Under the pieces are notes generated by a model. That model did no database searches. It had not been told where the DNA came from and worked only from the letters and a program-made list of their open reading frames with translations. A DNA stretch of 64,000 nucleotides, taken from positions 620,001 through 684,000 of the forward strand of contig CAVSIY010000002.1 in NCBI GenBank assembly GCA_963728165.1, read 5' to 3'. A program made the translations under genes and the position numbers. Below, piece by piece: positions 18,479 through 27,744 of this stretch (positions are counted from its first letter, which is position 1; each line of letters begins with the position of its first letter). The stretch comes from Hyphomicrobium_A sp963728165 (GTDB lineage Bacteria; Pseudomonadota; Alphaproteobacteria; Rhizobiales; Hyphomicrobiaceae).

Positions 18479-19385
18479 TCAGGCGGGCTCCTTGCCGCGC
18501 TTCTTGGCCGTGCCGCTTTCTGAGGCAGCGCGCTCGCGGCCAAGCTCCTCCAGGCGAAACGCAGGCCCGGACCCTTGCGCCAACAAGCGTGCCAGCTCCG
18601 GCAGCAGCGCGGCGAGCTTTGCTCGAAGCGTAAACGGGGCGTTGACGACGATGAGGCCGGCCCCGTTCAGAAGCGTTGTATCGTCGGGCTTGCGGATCAG
18701 GAGCTCGACGGCGAGCGCCTTGGCGAGCCCGAGCTCGGCGACCTGCCGGCGAAACGTTGCGATCGGACCCACGTCCTTGATCGGATACCAGAGCACGATG
18801 GTGCCGGTGGCAAAGCGGCGCGCGGCCTCTTTCAGGCCCTCAACCAGGCGCTCGAGCTCGCCCGGCACCTCGTAGGCCGGATCGACGAGGACGACGCCGC
18901 GGCGCTCCTTGGGCGGCAACAGCGCCTTCAACGCGGTGAAGCCGTCGAGCGCGAGGACCTTTGTTTGCGGATCGCGCGCAAAGAGCGTCGCCAGCGCCGC
19001 GTGGTCCTGCGGATGCAGCTCGTTGACGACGAGGCGATCGCCAGCGCGCATCAGCCTGCGCGCCAGCAGCGGGCTACCGGGATAGCGCGTGAGCGTGCCG
19101 TCGCCGCCCTCCGCGCGCACCACGCCGAGATAAGGGCGCTAGCGCCGCGGCCGCATCCGCTGCGAGCTTCGCCTTTTTATCGAGGATGCGGCCGATGCCC
19201 TGGCGCCATTCCCCGGTCTTCTCCGCCGCCTCGCAGCCGAGATCGTAGACGCCGAGGCCGGCGTGCGTGTCGATGACGCGGAACGGCGCCGGCTTCAGTT
19301 TCAGGTGCTCGATCACGAGCGCCAGCACGGCGTGCTTGAGGACGTCGGCGAAATTTCCCGCATGATAGGCGTGGCGGTAGTTCAT
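18479..19385 (-). CDS. rlmJ: 23S rRNA (adenine-N6)-methyltransferase RlmJ (one frame break)
   Basis: RlmJ methylates A2030 of 23S rRNA. The N-terminus MNYRHAYHAGNFADVLKHA is diagnostic, followed by FRVIDTHAGLGVYDL (SAM site). The frame is broken near 19134: a TT where one T would give APYLGVVRAEGG. After this the second frame carries YPGSPLLARRLMR, NELHPQD, and the catalytic-motif region VDPAYEVPGELERL, ending at 18479. The usual motif is DPPY/F; here it reads DPAY. The C-terminal 20 residues are a charged extension. Confidence 0.88.
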
Positions 19386-19463
19386 GGGCGACGCTTGAGC
19401 GCCGGCGCCGGCCCGCTGTCAAGATGCAGCGTCGAGGCGACGCCGAAGTTTGTACGGCTCACC

Positions 19464-19808
19464 TCAACGGCGCTTCGCCCCCGGCAGCGTAATCGCGCTC
19501 CGCGGCAGTCCATGCTGCTTCGTTGGCCCCAGGTGCTCCACGTCGATGGGCTCCGACAGGGTGCCCAGCGCCAGCATGATGCGCCGCAGGAGGCTGTCGT
19601 CGTCGCCGGGCATCCCTTCCTCCAGCGCGACGGCACGCTCCACGGCATCGTACTGCCAGCGGCGCAGGATCTCCGCCTTCTGCGTAGGCGTCAGCTCAGC
19701 GTGGTCGAGCACCTCCTCGGGGCCGGCGAAGACGGAGGCGGGCGCTTCCATCGCCGCCTCTATTTCAGTGGGTGAAAGGGGCTTGCTTGCTTGGCTCGAG
19801 CTGGGCAT
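19464..19808 (-). CDS. Conserved small hypothetical protein
   Basis: 114 residues, soluble, without signal peptide. The segment LTPTQKAEILRRWQYDAVERAVALEEGM is a strongly predicted helix seen in short rhizobial proteins upstream of, or near, rlmJ; the tail is basic. I cannot assign a function. It lies 79 bases upstream of rlmJ on the same strand and may be in one transcript with it. Confidence 0.65.
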   Translation of the reverse strand: MPSSSQASKPLSPTEIEAAMEAPASVFAGPEEVLDHAELTPTQKAEILRRWQYDAVERAVALEEGMPGDDDSLLRRIMLALGTLSEPIDVEHLGPTKQHGLPRSAITLPGAKRR

Positions 19809-19903
19809 GGGCGCACGCTGTTCCGCGTTTCATCGCACGGATTAGGACATATAGGATCGTGCCGGCGCAAGCGCACGCGGAGACGAAGCCCGCAGCCGAC
19901 ACC

Positions 19904-21322
19904 TCACGGCGCGGCCGTCACCGGCGGCGGCCTCCAGGTGCCGTCTGTTGCCTCGGGCTTGGGCCAATAGAGCCGCATGGTCACGCTGAAGAGGCCTTCG
20001 CCGGGCGTCGGCAGCCAGTTCGCCTCGCGCTCGGGGCCCGGCGACTGGCGCTGCAGGTAGAGATCGAGCGAGCCGTCCTCGTTGAAGACGAGCGGGTCGC
20101 GATCGCCCAGCGCAAAGCGCGCGATGGGGTTGGCGGGGAAGAGCTGGCGGTCGTCGTAGGCGCTCACCGACCAGAACGCGCGCGCGGGCGGCAGGTGCCC
20201 TGCCGGAAAGCGGATCACGTAGCGCTTGTCGCTGTCGAGCGGCGCATCCGAGAGCTTGCCGCCGATCGAGGGATAAAACGCATCCTCGAGCGTGTTGGCG
20301 CCGAGCCCGAAGCGGGCGATGGCAGCGCGCCTGGCGTAATCGGTGCCGTAGGTGCCGATGGGATTGAGCGGCATGGCCCAGCCGTTGACGATGCGGCTGC
20401 CGCGCGCGATGGCCTCGTCGATGCGAGCCTTCGCCGCCTCGGGCGCGGCCTTGAGCGCCTCCTGCACCTCGGGCGGCGCCGCGGCGAAGTCGAAAGGCTT
20501 GCCGGGCTCGAGGCCGATGCGCTGCATCCGCGCCAGCACCGGATAGTCGTTGGCGTGCGGCGGGTTCTCTTTCGATGCCTCGGTGAAGACCGCAAAGAAC
20601 GCCTGCGGGTCCATCTTGGCGACCTGCTCGGCGGGCGCGCTCATGTCGATGCCGGCGTCGACCTTGCCCTCGGGGGCCACATACGTCTTGCCGTAGGCGC
20701 TGAGCGGTACGGCTGCGATGTTGTCCTGGAAGTTGTGCACCGCCGGGATGTCGAGCTTGCCGTTGACCTGCGTGCGTCCGACGAGCCAACCTTGCGCCGT
20801 CGGCGCGCGTATCTCGCGCACGCCAGCGGGAAGCTTGCCTTTCCAGTCGGGTCCGACGATGGCAAAGGTCTGCGCCCGCGTCCCCGTGGTGCGCTTGCCG
20901 GGCGAAGCGAACACATCCGTCCACATGTCGAGCAGGGGCATCAGATAATAGCGCGCGCCTGAGTCCGGCACGCTGATGATCAGCGGCTCGGTCTCCACGT
21001 CGAACCACAGCGAGGAGTAGAGCGTGTCGGCGTTGGGGCGCACGACGTCGGTGAAGTCAGCGTCGGGCACGGAGCGCATGTGGTAGAATTGATTGGTCGG
21101 CGCCCCGCGCTCAGTCGGGCGCGCGTCGTTGGTCATCACGCGCCGCGTCACCTCCATCAGCACCAGCGGGTAGGCGTAGACGTAGGCCTCGGCCGCGATG
21201 TCGTTGGTCTCGGGCTCGGAAAGGCTCGGCGTCTGCGGCACGGCGCCGGCAGGCGATGCGCCCCATCCGATGGCGCCGACGACAAGCGCACCGCACATCA
21301 TCGACCTCAGCGCAACTCGCAT
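19904..21322 (-). CDS. DUF1254/DUF1214 domain secreted protein
   Basis: 472 residues from ATG 21322 with a signal peptide ending near GWGASPAGAV. The DUF1254 domain (about 50-180) has AYVYAYPLVLMEVTRR, RPNADTLYSSLWFD and YYLMPLLDMWTDVF; the DUF1214 domain (about 350-460) has RYVIRFPAGHLPPARAFWSVSAYD and WLPTPGEGLFSVTMRLYWP. This two-domain family is common in soil bacteria, periplasmic, and of uncertain function. It is intact in frame, unlike several neighbours. No partner gene is evident. Confidence 0.9.
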   Translation of the reverse strand: MRVALRSMMCGALVVGAIGWGASPAGAVPQTPSLSEPETNDIAAEAYVYAYPLVLMEVTRRVMTNDARPTERGAPTNQFYHMRSVPDADFTDVVRPNADTLYSSLWFDVETEPLIISVPDSGARYYLMPLLDMWTDVFASPGKRTTGTRAQTFAIVGPDWKGKLPAGVREIRAPTAQGWLVGRTQVNGKLDIPAVHNFQDNIAAVPLSAYGKTYVAPEGKVDAGIDMSAPAEQVAKMDPQAFFAVFTEASKENPPHANDYPVLARMQRIGLEPGKPFDFAAAPPEVQEALKAAPEAAKARIDEAIARGSRIVNGWAMPLNPIGTYGTDYARRAAIARFGLGANTLEDAFYPSIGGKLSDAPLDSDKRYVIRFPAGHLPPARAFWSVSAYDDRQLFPANPIARFALGDRDPLVFNEDGSLDLYLQRQSPGPEREANWLPTPGEGLFSVTMRLYWPKPEATDGTWRPPPVTAAP

Positions 21323-21520
21323 TGCGTCGTCCCTTCTTTGTCGGCTGAAAGCGTCTTGGCGTCCTGTCCATCTCGCGGCCCTCACGCGGGCGGACGGGAA
21401 CCGCACGGGCTGAGCCGGCGCCACGATCTCCGGGGAGCCCTAAACCATGGGTTGACGAATTAGAGCGCAATTGAAGGATACCCGCTGCGGCGAGCCTTGC
21501 GGCCCGCTGCAGGCCCGCGC

Positions 21521-21994
21521 TCACCCCTTCTTCTCCCACTTGCCGGCCGCGCTCTGCTGCCAATAGGTCACGGGGCAGCCGGCGCTCTTCGCCGCCGTCC
21601 ACTGCGCCCGCGCTTTTCCCACGGCGTCAGCGTCATTGCCGTCGAACAGGTAGACGATGCGCACGAAGCCCGTGAACGCGTCTGCCTCCGCGCCATCGAC
21701 GAGAAAGCGCACGCCCGCACCATTCGGCGTGTCGCTGTCCGTCGTCAGATAGACGGGCTGATCGGCCGCGTGCCCGTCCTTGGCGCTGCCGTGCGCCAGA
21801 AAGCTATCGTCCTTGTACGTCCACAACGCCAGATCGATGGCTGCCAAGCGCTCTTGCGAGCCCGCCTGCACCACCGCGCGCCAACCGCGCGCCAGTGTTT
21901 TCTCGACCAGGTTCGGCAGCACCTTCTCGAGCGCTTGGCGCTCCAAATGATAGAAGAGCACCTCGGTCTTCGCGTCCCCACTTTGCTCAGACAT
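21521..21994 (-). CDS. holC: DNA polymerase III subunit chi
   Basis: 157 residues from ATG 21994 (GGAGG eight bases upstream). The sequence TEVLFYHLERQALEKVLPNLVEKTLARGWRAVV with LWTYKDDSFLAHG and FDGNDADAVGKARAQW is typical of HolC, which links the clamp loader to SSB through the psi subunit. holD was not seen, as is usual in alphaproteobacteria. It often lies near pepA (a leucyl aminopeptidase gene); that gene is not here. Confidence 0.9.
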   Translation of the reverse strand: MSEQSGDAKTEVLFYHLERQALEKVLPNLVEKTLARGWRAVVQAGSQERLAAIDLALWTYKDDSFLAHGSAKDGHAADQPVYLTTDSDTPNGAGVRFLVDGAEADAFTGFVRIVYLFDGNDADAVGKARAQWTAAKSAGCPVTYWQQSAAGKWEKKG

Positions 21995-22251
21995 CTGCAC
22001 ATCCTCCGCTCGAGCCAAAGCCTGCAGCAGCGTGCCTCGATGCTGCAAGAGGCTGCTCGTTGTCAGGTTTCAAAAAACCCCTTGCGTCGCTCGCACCGCC
22101 CACCTAACTGTAGCGGTCCGGAACGGCGCCAGACGTGCGGCTGTCGTCCGTGCGGACGGTGAGCTGGCGGCATCTTCGGGTTCGCCGCCGCTCCCGTTCG
22201 CTGCATTTCCAGCTCTCGCTTCGGCAATTCAAGCTTCTGTTCGAACGCGCG

Positions 22252-23625
22252 CTATCGCTTGCGCTTGGCGTAAGGATTTTCGCCCTTGCGCAGGTTGAGC
22301 CGCAGCGGCACGCCCGGCAATTTGAACGCCGTGCGAAGGCTGTTGGTGAGATAGCGCACATACGATTTGGGCAGCCCCTCGGGCCGCGAGCAGAAGGCCA
22401 CGAACGTTGGGGGACGGGCGGAGACTTGCGTCATGTAGCGGATCTTGATGCTGCGTCCGCTTACCGCCGGCGGCGAATGCCGGCCGAGCGCCTCCTCCAG
22501 CCAGCGATTGAGATCGGCCGTCGAGACGCGCCGGTTCCAGCTTTCGTAGGCGGCAAGCACGGCGGGCCCGAGCCGCTCGAGCCCGCGGCCGCTCATGGCG
22601 GAGACGGGAACGAGCGTCAGCCCCGGCACTTGCGACAAGCGATCGGCCAGCGTCTCGCGCAGCTCCTTGAGTGTTTTCTGCTTGTCCTCGACGAGATCCC
22701 ACTTGTTGACCGCGACGACGAGGGCGCGGCCCTCCTGGGTGACGAGATCGCCGATGGTGAGGTCCTGATGCTCGAAGGGCCGCTCGGCATCGACGAGCAG
22801 CACAACCACCTCGGCAAAGTTGATCGCGCGTATGGCGTCGGAGGCACTGAGCTTCTCGGCCGTCTCCGTGACCTTGGCTTTGCGCCGCAGGCCCGCGGTG
22901 TCGTAGAGGCGCACCTTGCGGCCGGACCATTCCAGATCGCTCGCCACTGCGTCCCGCGTCAGGCCGGGCTCGGGCCCGGTGATCATGCGCTCCTCGCCCA
23001 GCAACGCGTTGACCAGCGTCGACTTGCCGGCGTTGGGCCGGCCCACGATGGCGACGCGGATCGGACGATCGAGTTTCTGCCCCTCCTCGTCGCCTTCCGC
23101 CTCCGTGTCCGCGTACGCCTCGCTGAGGCCCAGCGCCGCCAGCATGTCGGCGACAAGCTCGCCCAGGCCTTCGCCGTGCTCGGCCGAGATGGCAACCGGC
23201 TCGCCGAAGCCCAGCTCGAAAGCGGCGTAGAAGCCTTCCTCGCCGGCCCGGCCTTCGCACTTGTTGGCAACGACGATGACGGGACGCCCCGCCGCGCGCA
23301 CCAGCCTTGCGAACACCTTGTCGTCGGGCGTGACGCCGTCGCGCGCGTCGACGAGGAACAGCACCAGGTCGGCCTCAGAGAGCGCCGTCTCCGTCTGCTG
23401 GCGCATGCGCGCTGCGATCGAGCCGCGCTTGCCCTCCTCGAGCCCGGCGGTGTCGACGAGGGTGAAGACGTGGCCGCCGATCTCCGCCTCCTCCTCGCGC
23501 CTATCCCGCGTCAGCCCCGGCATGTCGGAGACGAGCGCCGTACGCTTGCCCGTCAGCCGGTTGAACAGGGTCGACTTGCCGACGTTGGGCCGGCCGATGA
23601 TGGCGATGACGGGCTTGGAAGGCAT
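22252..23625 (-). CDS. der: Ribosome-assembly GTPase Der (EngA)
   Basis: 457 residues from ATG 23625 with two GTPase domains: first G1 GRPNVGKS (11-18) with NKCEG, second G1 GRPNAGKS (195-202) with NKWD, and a C-terminal KH-like domain with VSARPPTFVAFCSRP. It acts in 50S assembly. Spacing and length are normal. In many proteobacteria der follows bamB; here the two are separated by a Uma2 gene on the opposite strand, so der must have its own promoter in the divergent 72-base region. Confidence 0.96.
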   Translation of the reverse strand: MPSKPVIAIIGRPNVGKSTLFNRLTGKRTALVSDMPGLTRDRREEEAEIGGHVFTLVDTAGLEEGKRGSIAARMRQQTETALSEADLVLFLVDARDGVTPDDKVFARLVRAAGRPVIVVANKCEGRAGEEGFYAAFELGFGEPVAISAEHGEGLGELVADMLAALGLSEAYADTEAEGDEEGQKLDRPIRVAIVGRPNAGKSTLVNALLGEERMITGPEPGLTRDAVASDLEWSGRKVRLYDTAGLRRKAKVTETAEKLSASDAIRAINFAEVVVLLVDAERPFEHQDLTIGDLVTQEGRALVVAVNKWDLVEDKQKTLKELRETLADRLSQVPGLTLVPVSAMSGRGLERLGPAVLAAYESWNRRVSTADLNRWLEEALGRHSPPAVSGRSIKIRYMTQVSARPPTFVAFCSRPEGLPKSYVRYLTNSLRTAFKLPGVPLRLNLRKGENPYAKRKR

Positions 23626-23697
23626 GGAGCGGCGGGCCGAAGCGGTTGCGGGGGCGCACTTATCGCGCATTAGCGCTGCGGATGGTAGACTTCCCCG

Positions 23698-24259
23698 ATG
23701 AGCAAATCGCTACCCTCGCAGCGGATGACGGTCGAAGAGTTCCTCGACTGGGCCCAGACCCAGGATAAGGGGCGCTACGAGCTGGACGACGGCCAAGTCG
23801 TGGCGATGTCTCCAGAGCAGGGGCAGCATCTGCGCGTGAAGCGCGATGTGGTCACGGCCCTGGCTGATGCGATTAAGCGCAGCGGCGTGCCCTGCGAGGC
23901 CTTTCCCGATGGTGCCACGGTGCGCATCGACGCGCACACCGCGTTCGAGCCCGATGCGCTAGTGAACTGCGGCGAGCGCATGGGAAACACGCGAGCTCAT
24001 TGCTCCTGCCCCGGTGATCGTCGTCGAGGTGCTGTCTCCGTCGAGCGGCTATCGCGACAACGCCCACAAGCTTGCAAACTACTTCCGCGTGCCCAGCATC
24101 CAGCACTATCTGATTGTCGATCCGAACGTGCGCCGCATCGTCCATCACAAACGCGGTGCCGGCGACGCGCTCGAGACCCGCATCTGTGCCGAAGGCGCAA
24201 TCAAGCTCGATCCGCCGGGAATGGAGATTGCCGCCGAGGAGGTCTTTGCCGGCCTGTGA
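23698..24259 (+). CDS. Uma2 family endonuclease-like protein (DUF820; one frame break)
   Basis: The first part (MTVEEFLDWAQTQDKGRYELDDGQVVAMSP, then FPDGATVRIDAHTAFEPDALVNCG) and second part (APAPVIVVEVLSPSSGYRDNAHKLANYF, HYLIVDPNVR) form a complete Uma2 domain of about 187 residues with the PD-(D/E)XK-like Asp and VVEV Glu. An extra base near 23985-23992 splits it. Uma2 proteins are abundant in cyanobacteria and some soil bacteria, often in several copies; cellular targets are not established. It sits alone between bamB and der on the opposite strand, suggesting insertion into an older operon. Confidence 0.82.
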
Positions 24260-24282
24260 GGCTCTGCCTCTGCAGCGCCCGC

Positions 24283-25665
24283 CTAGTTGAGCGCAATCAG
24301 CTTGGCGCTGTCGGTCAAGACGTACATGCGGCCCTGCGCCACCACGGGCGCGATGTAGACCGGGGTGCCGAGATCCTTCTGCGTCGTAATGCGCCCCGTC
24401 GCGGCGTCGACCCCGACGAGCGCGCCCTTGGCCGAGGCGAGCCACAAGGTGCTGCCCGCGAGCGTCGGCCCGGACCAGGCGGTTTCCGGCAGCTTGATCG
24501 TCCACTGGATCTTGCCGTCTTTGCGCGAGATGGCCATCAGCTGCCCCGACGTGTCGACGACGAAGACGCTGTCGCCGGCCACCCACGGCGGCTGCATGCC
24601 GGGCACGTTGAGCGACCACAGCCGCTCGCCGGTCGCCGCCTGCGTGGCGATCATACGGCCGGCGTGGCCGACGGCGAACACCGTGCCGTTGTCGATCACC
24701 GGGCGCGCGGCGTCGCTCATGGCCGTGATCTCCGACGTCGTGCGCGTGCGCGTCAGGCTCTCGGACCAGGCGGCGGAGCCATCGGCCACGTGCAGAGCAA
24801 CGAGATCGCCCGACGGATAGGGCACGACGACGATGTCACCCTCGACCGCCGGGCTCGCGTTGTTGATGAGGCTCGCCTGCTGCGGCAACCCGCGCGCCGA
24901 CCACAGCTCGCCGCCGTCGGCGCCGGCCAGGCAATAGAAGCGGCCATCGAGCGTCACGACGAACACCTTGTCGCCGGCCGCCGTCGGCGAGGCGCGCACC
25001 GGCGCCTCCAACAGCTTCTCCCACAGCTTCTTTCCCGTCTGCGGGTCGAGCGCGACGACGTTGCCGTATCCGGTCGCCGCATAAAGGCGCCCGTTGTCGA
25101 CCGCTAAGCCGCCGCCGTAGCCGCCACCGGAGCCGCCGCCGCCGAGCGAGCTGAGCGAAAACCAGCTGCCGCTCGCGTTCTCGCGGTCGGGTTTCAACGC
25201 TACCCGCCACAGCGCCGATCCGCCCGAGGTGGAGAAGGCGGCCAAGTTGCTATCGGCATCGAGCACGAAGATGCGGTCGGCATAGACGATGGGGCTCGCC
25301 GTGACGCGGCCGGAGCTGCCCGAGCCCTTGCCGGCATCGACGCTCCACGCCTCCTGCGTGGCGCCGTTGAAAGCCAGATTGCCGGGCGCGTTGTTGGCCT
25401 CGCCGCCGGGCTGGGCCCAATCCTGATTGGCGTGTGGCGGCGGCAGCACGATCGGCGCGCTCGCGTCCGCCAGCTCGCCGGTGACCACGTTGTTCTGCGT
25501 CTGCATCACGGGGATGCGCTTGCCGGGCAGCGGCACGGCTTTTTCGGCGAAGGGGTTCAAATCGGCAATCTTGGGCAAGCTCGGGCCGTCGGCACAGCCC
25601 GACAGCGCCGCCAGAGCCAACAGGCTCGAGCCGGCCAGGCCTTTCCGCCATGTCCCACCCCTCAT
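24283..25665 (-). CDS. bamB: Outer-membrane assembly lipoprotein BamB
   Basis: 460 residues with lipobox LSGC (Cys24) and repeated PQQ-like beta-propeller blades such as NVVALDPQTGKKLWEK, FYCLAGADGGELW, LVALHVADGSAAW and LMAISRKDGKIQW. BamB is a lipoprotein of the Bam complex that inserts beta-barrel proteins. A Gly-rich loop (SLGGGGSGGGYGGG) interrupts one blade. It starts 14 bases after yfgM on the same strand, the usual order. Confidence 0.92.
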   Translation of the reverse strand: MRGGTWRKGLAGSSLLALAALSGCADGPSLPKIADLNPFAEKAVPLPGKRIPVMQTQNNVVTGELADASAPIVLPPPHANQDWAQPGGEANNAPGNLAFNGATQEAWSVDAGKGSGSSGRVTASPIVYADRIFVLDADSNLAAFSTSGGSALWRVALKPDRENASGSWFSLSSLGGGGSGGGYGGGLAVDNGRLYAATGYGNVVALDPQTGKKLWEKLLEAPVRASPTAAGDKVFVVTLDGRFYCLAGADGGELWSARGLPQQASLINNASPAVEGDIVVVPYPSGDLVALHVADGSAAWSESLTRTRTTSEITAMSDAARPVIDNGTVFAVGHAGRMIATQAATGERLWSLNVPGMQPPWVAGDSVFVVDTSGQLMAISRKDGKIQWTIKLPETAWSGPTLAGSTLWLASAKGALVGVDAATGRITTQKDLGTPVYIAPVVAQGRMYVLTDSAKLIALN

Positions 25666-25679
25666 GCCCGTGTTCCCCT

Positions 25680-26438
25680 CTACTCCTTCTTGGTGGCGGC
25701 CGGCGCCGTCGTCGAAGGCGCGCTCTCTGCCGCCGTCGCGGCGGGCGATTGCGGCTCGCCAGCCGCCTTCTTGGCGATCTCCGCCGTGGCGATCTCGGCC
25801 AGAACGATCTGCGCCCGCTGGCTGATCGACTGCGGCGTCTTCTGATCGACCAGCAGCGGCGTCAGCAAGGTGCGCGCCTCGTTGCTCTTGCCGGCCTTGA
25901 ACGCTGCAAGCCCCATGAGCTCACGCGCGCTGTAGCGCCAAGGGCTGTCATCTCCCATCAGAGGGTTGAGCCAATTCTGCATCTCGGTAAAGTCGGCCGC
26001 CCCCAGCCGCAGCGCCGCAGTCTGCAGCGCCGCATAGGAGCGCAGCATCTCGTCGGCGTTCGCGTCCTTGGCCAGCGCCTCGTAGGCGACGAGCGCCTCG
26101 GCCTTCTTGCCCTCCTTGAGCAGGGCGCCGGCGAGTTGTAGCCGCGCCAACGACGGATAGCCGCCCGTGCCGTCAGCGGCGAGCTTCTCGAACTCTTTGG
26201 CGGCGCTGCCTTCCTTGCCCTCGGAGGCGAGCGCAAGGGCATCCTCGTAGCGCTGGCCCGTCGTCTGAGCGGCGGTGATGCGGCTGTTCTCCAGATATTT
26301 GTAGCCGAGCACGCCGAAGACGATGAGCGCGGCGGCGATGAGGATGTAGGTCCCGTACTGGCGCCAGATCTTCTCGAGCCGCTCGCGCCGCAGCTCTTCC
26401 TCGACTTCGCGGAGAAAGCCGTCGTCCTGATGTGCCAT
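25680..26438 (-). CDS. yfgM: YfgM-like tetratricopeptide membrane protein
   Basis: 252 residues: a cytoplasmic N-terminus EVEEELRRERLEKIWRQYG, one transmembrane helix (about 28-48) and periplasmic TPR-like helices (Ala-rich repeats from 60 to 215), ending in an Ala/Pro/Thr tail. YfgM associates with the Sec translocon and periplasmic chaperones. Its position directly before bamB supports the name; it is also annotated as a DUF2133-type protein. Confidence 0.88.
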   Translation of the reverse strand: MAHQDDGFLREVEEELRRERLEKIWRQYGTYILIAAALIVFGVLGYKYLENSRITAAQTTGQRYEDALALASEGKEGSAAKEFEKLAADGTGGYPSLARLQLAGALLKEGKKAEALVAYEALAKDANADEMLRSYAALQTAALRLGAADFTEMQNWLNPLMGDDSPWRYSARELMGLAAFKAGKSNEARTLLTPLLVDQKTPQSISQRAQIVLAEIATAEIAKKAAGEPQSPAATAAESAPSTTAPAATKKE

Positions 26439-26582
26439 GCGGTCTCAGCCCCTGAATCTTGGCGCTTTTCTTTTCAGAGGCCCGTCTTGGGGCATCTGGT
26501 CCCCGCATACATAGCCGACGGCATCCCGTGCGCAAGGGATTGCTCGGTCAAGGCCTTAGCGGTCCCGCCTGCAACCGTCCCT

Positions 26583-27550
26583 TTAAGCCTTGCTCGTCAA
26601 GTTTTCCGGCTTTTTCGTGACCTTGCGGGCGGGGACCGGCGGCCTGAAGGCGCGGGCGAGCCCACGCGCGCCGGCGATCGGGCCTTGCTAGCCTTCACTG
26701 CTGCACCCTTCACAGCGGCGCCCTTCGCGTCGGCGCCCTTCATGGAATAGGTGTGCTCCGGCGTGGGGAAGGCGCGCGTGCGCACGTCCTCGGCGTAGTC
26801 GCGGATGGCGCCCTCGATTACCTCGCCGACCTTGCCGAACTTCTTGACGAAGCGCGGCACCCGCGGGCTCAAGCCCAGCATGTCCTCCATCACCAGGATC
26901 TGCCCGTCGCAGGAGAGCGAGGCGCCGATGCCGATGGTCGGGATGGCAATCGCCGCCGTGATGCGTCGGGCGAGCGGCTCGGTCAGCGCTTCCATCACCA
27001 CCGCGAAGGCCCCCGCGTCGGCCACTTGGCGCCCATCCTCCTCGATCGCGGCCCATTGCTCCTGGTTGCGCCCCTGAGCTTTGAAACCGCCGATGACGTT
27101 GACGGATTGCGGTGTCAGGCCGATGTGCGCCATCACGGGAATGCCGCGCTCGACCAGATAGCGGATGGTCTCGGCCATGCGCCGCCCACCCTCGATCTTC
27201 ACCGCTCCGCAGTCGGTCTCCTTCATCACGCGGGCCGCATTGCGGAAGGCAACCGACGGGCTCTCCTCGTAGGAGCCGAAGGGCATGTCGACGACGACGA
27301 GGGCGCGCTTGGCGCCGCGCACCACCGCGCGGCCGTGCATGATCATCAACTCGAGCGGCACCGGCACCGTCGTCTCGTAGCCGTGCATCACCATGCCGAG
27401 GCTGTCGCCCACCAAGAGAAAATCGCAATAGCGGTCGGCGATCGCCGCGGTGTGCGCGTGATAGGCGGTCAGCGCCACGATGGGAGCATGCCCTTTGAGG
27501 GCGGTGATGTCGGGCGCCATCAGGCGCTTCAGCGTTGTGTGGACGGACAT
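26583..27550 (-). CDS. panB: 3-methyl-2-oxobutanoate hydroxymethyltransferase
   Basis: PanB makes ketopantoate from alpha-ketoisovalerate and methylene-tetrahydrofolate for pantothenate and CoA. It has VALTAYHAHTAAIAD, FLLVGDSLGMVMHG, MPFGSYEE, AVKIEGG, HIGLTPQSV and IGIGAS, all conserved. After the usual end (PTPEHTYSMKGA) there is a tail of repeated KGA units. One frame ends at 26597; a one-base loss in a C-run near 26690 would give a more natural Pro/Lys tail ending at 26583. ATG 27550 (MSVHTTLKRLM) is the usual start; an in-frame ATG lies 12 bases earlier. Confidence 0.92.
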
Positions 27551-27744
27551 GGCGGAAAGCATACCCGGTGTTGAGGGTCGGCGTCTTTGCGACCCTTGTA
27601 GGGACGCCTCAAAACGGCCAGTGTAGGGTGCTTATGCACCGTCTCGTGCCGCAGCCGAACCGGGCGGCGTGCGCGGGGCTCCCTGCTAACGAAGATTTAG
27701 GGTTAAAACCAGCATATAGTGTGCTTGCTTCAGAGACAATCTCA

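Noticed and set aside
27675..27712. CtrA-type TTAA-N7-TTAA box before the YkuD gene
   Set aside because: Half-sites do not match at the correct spacing.
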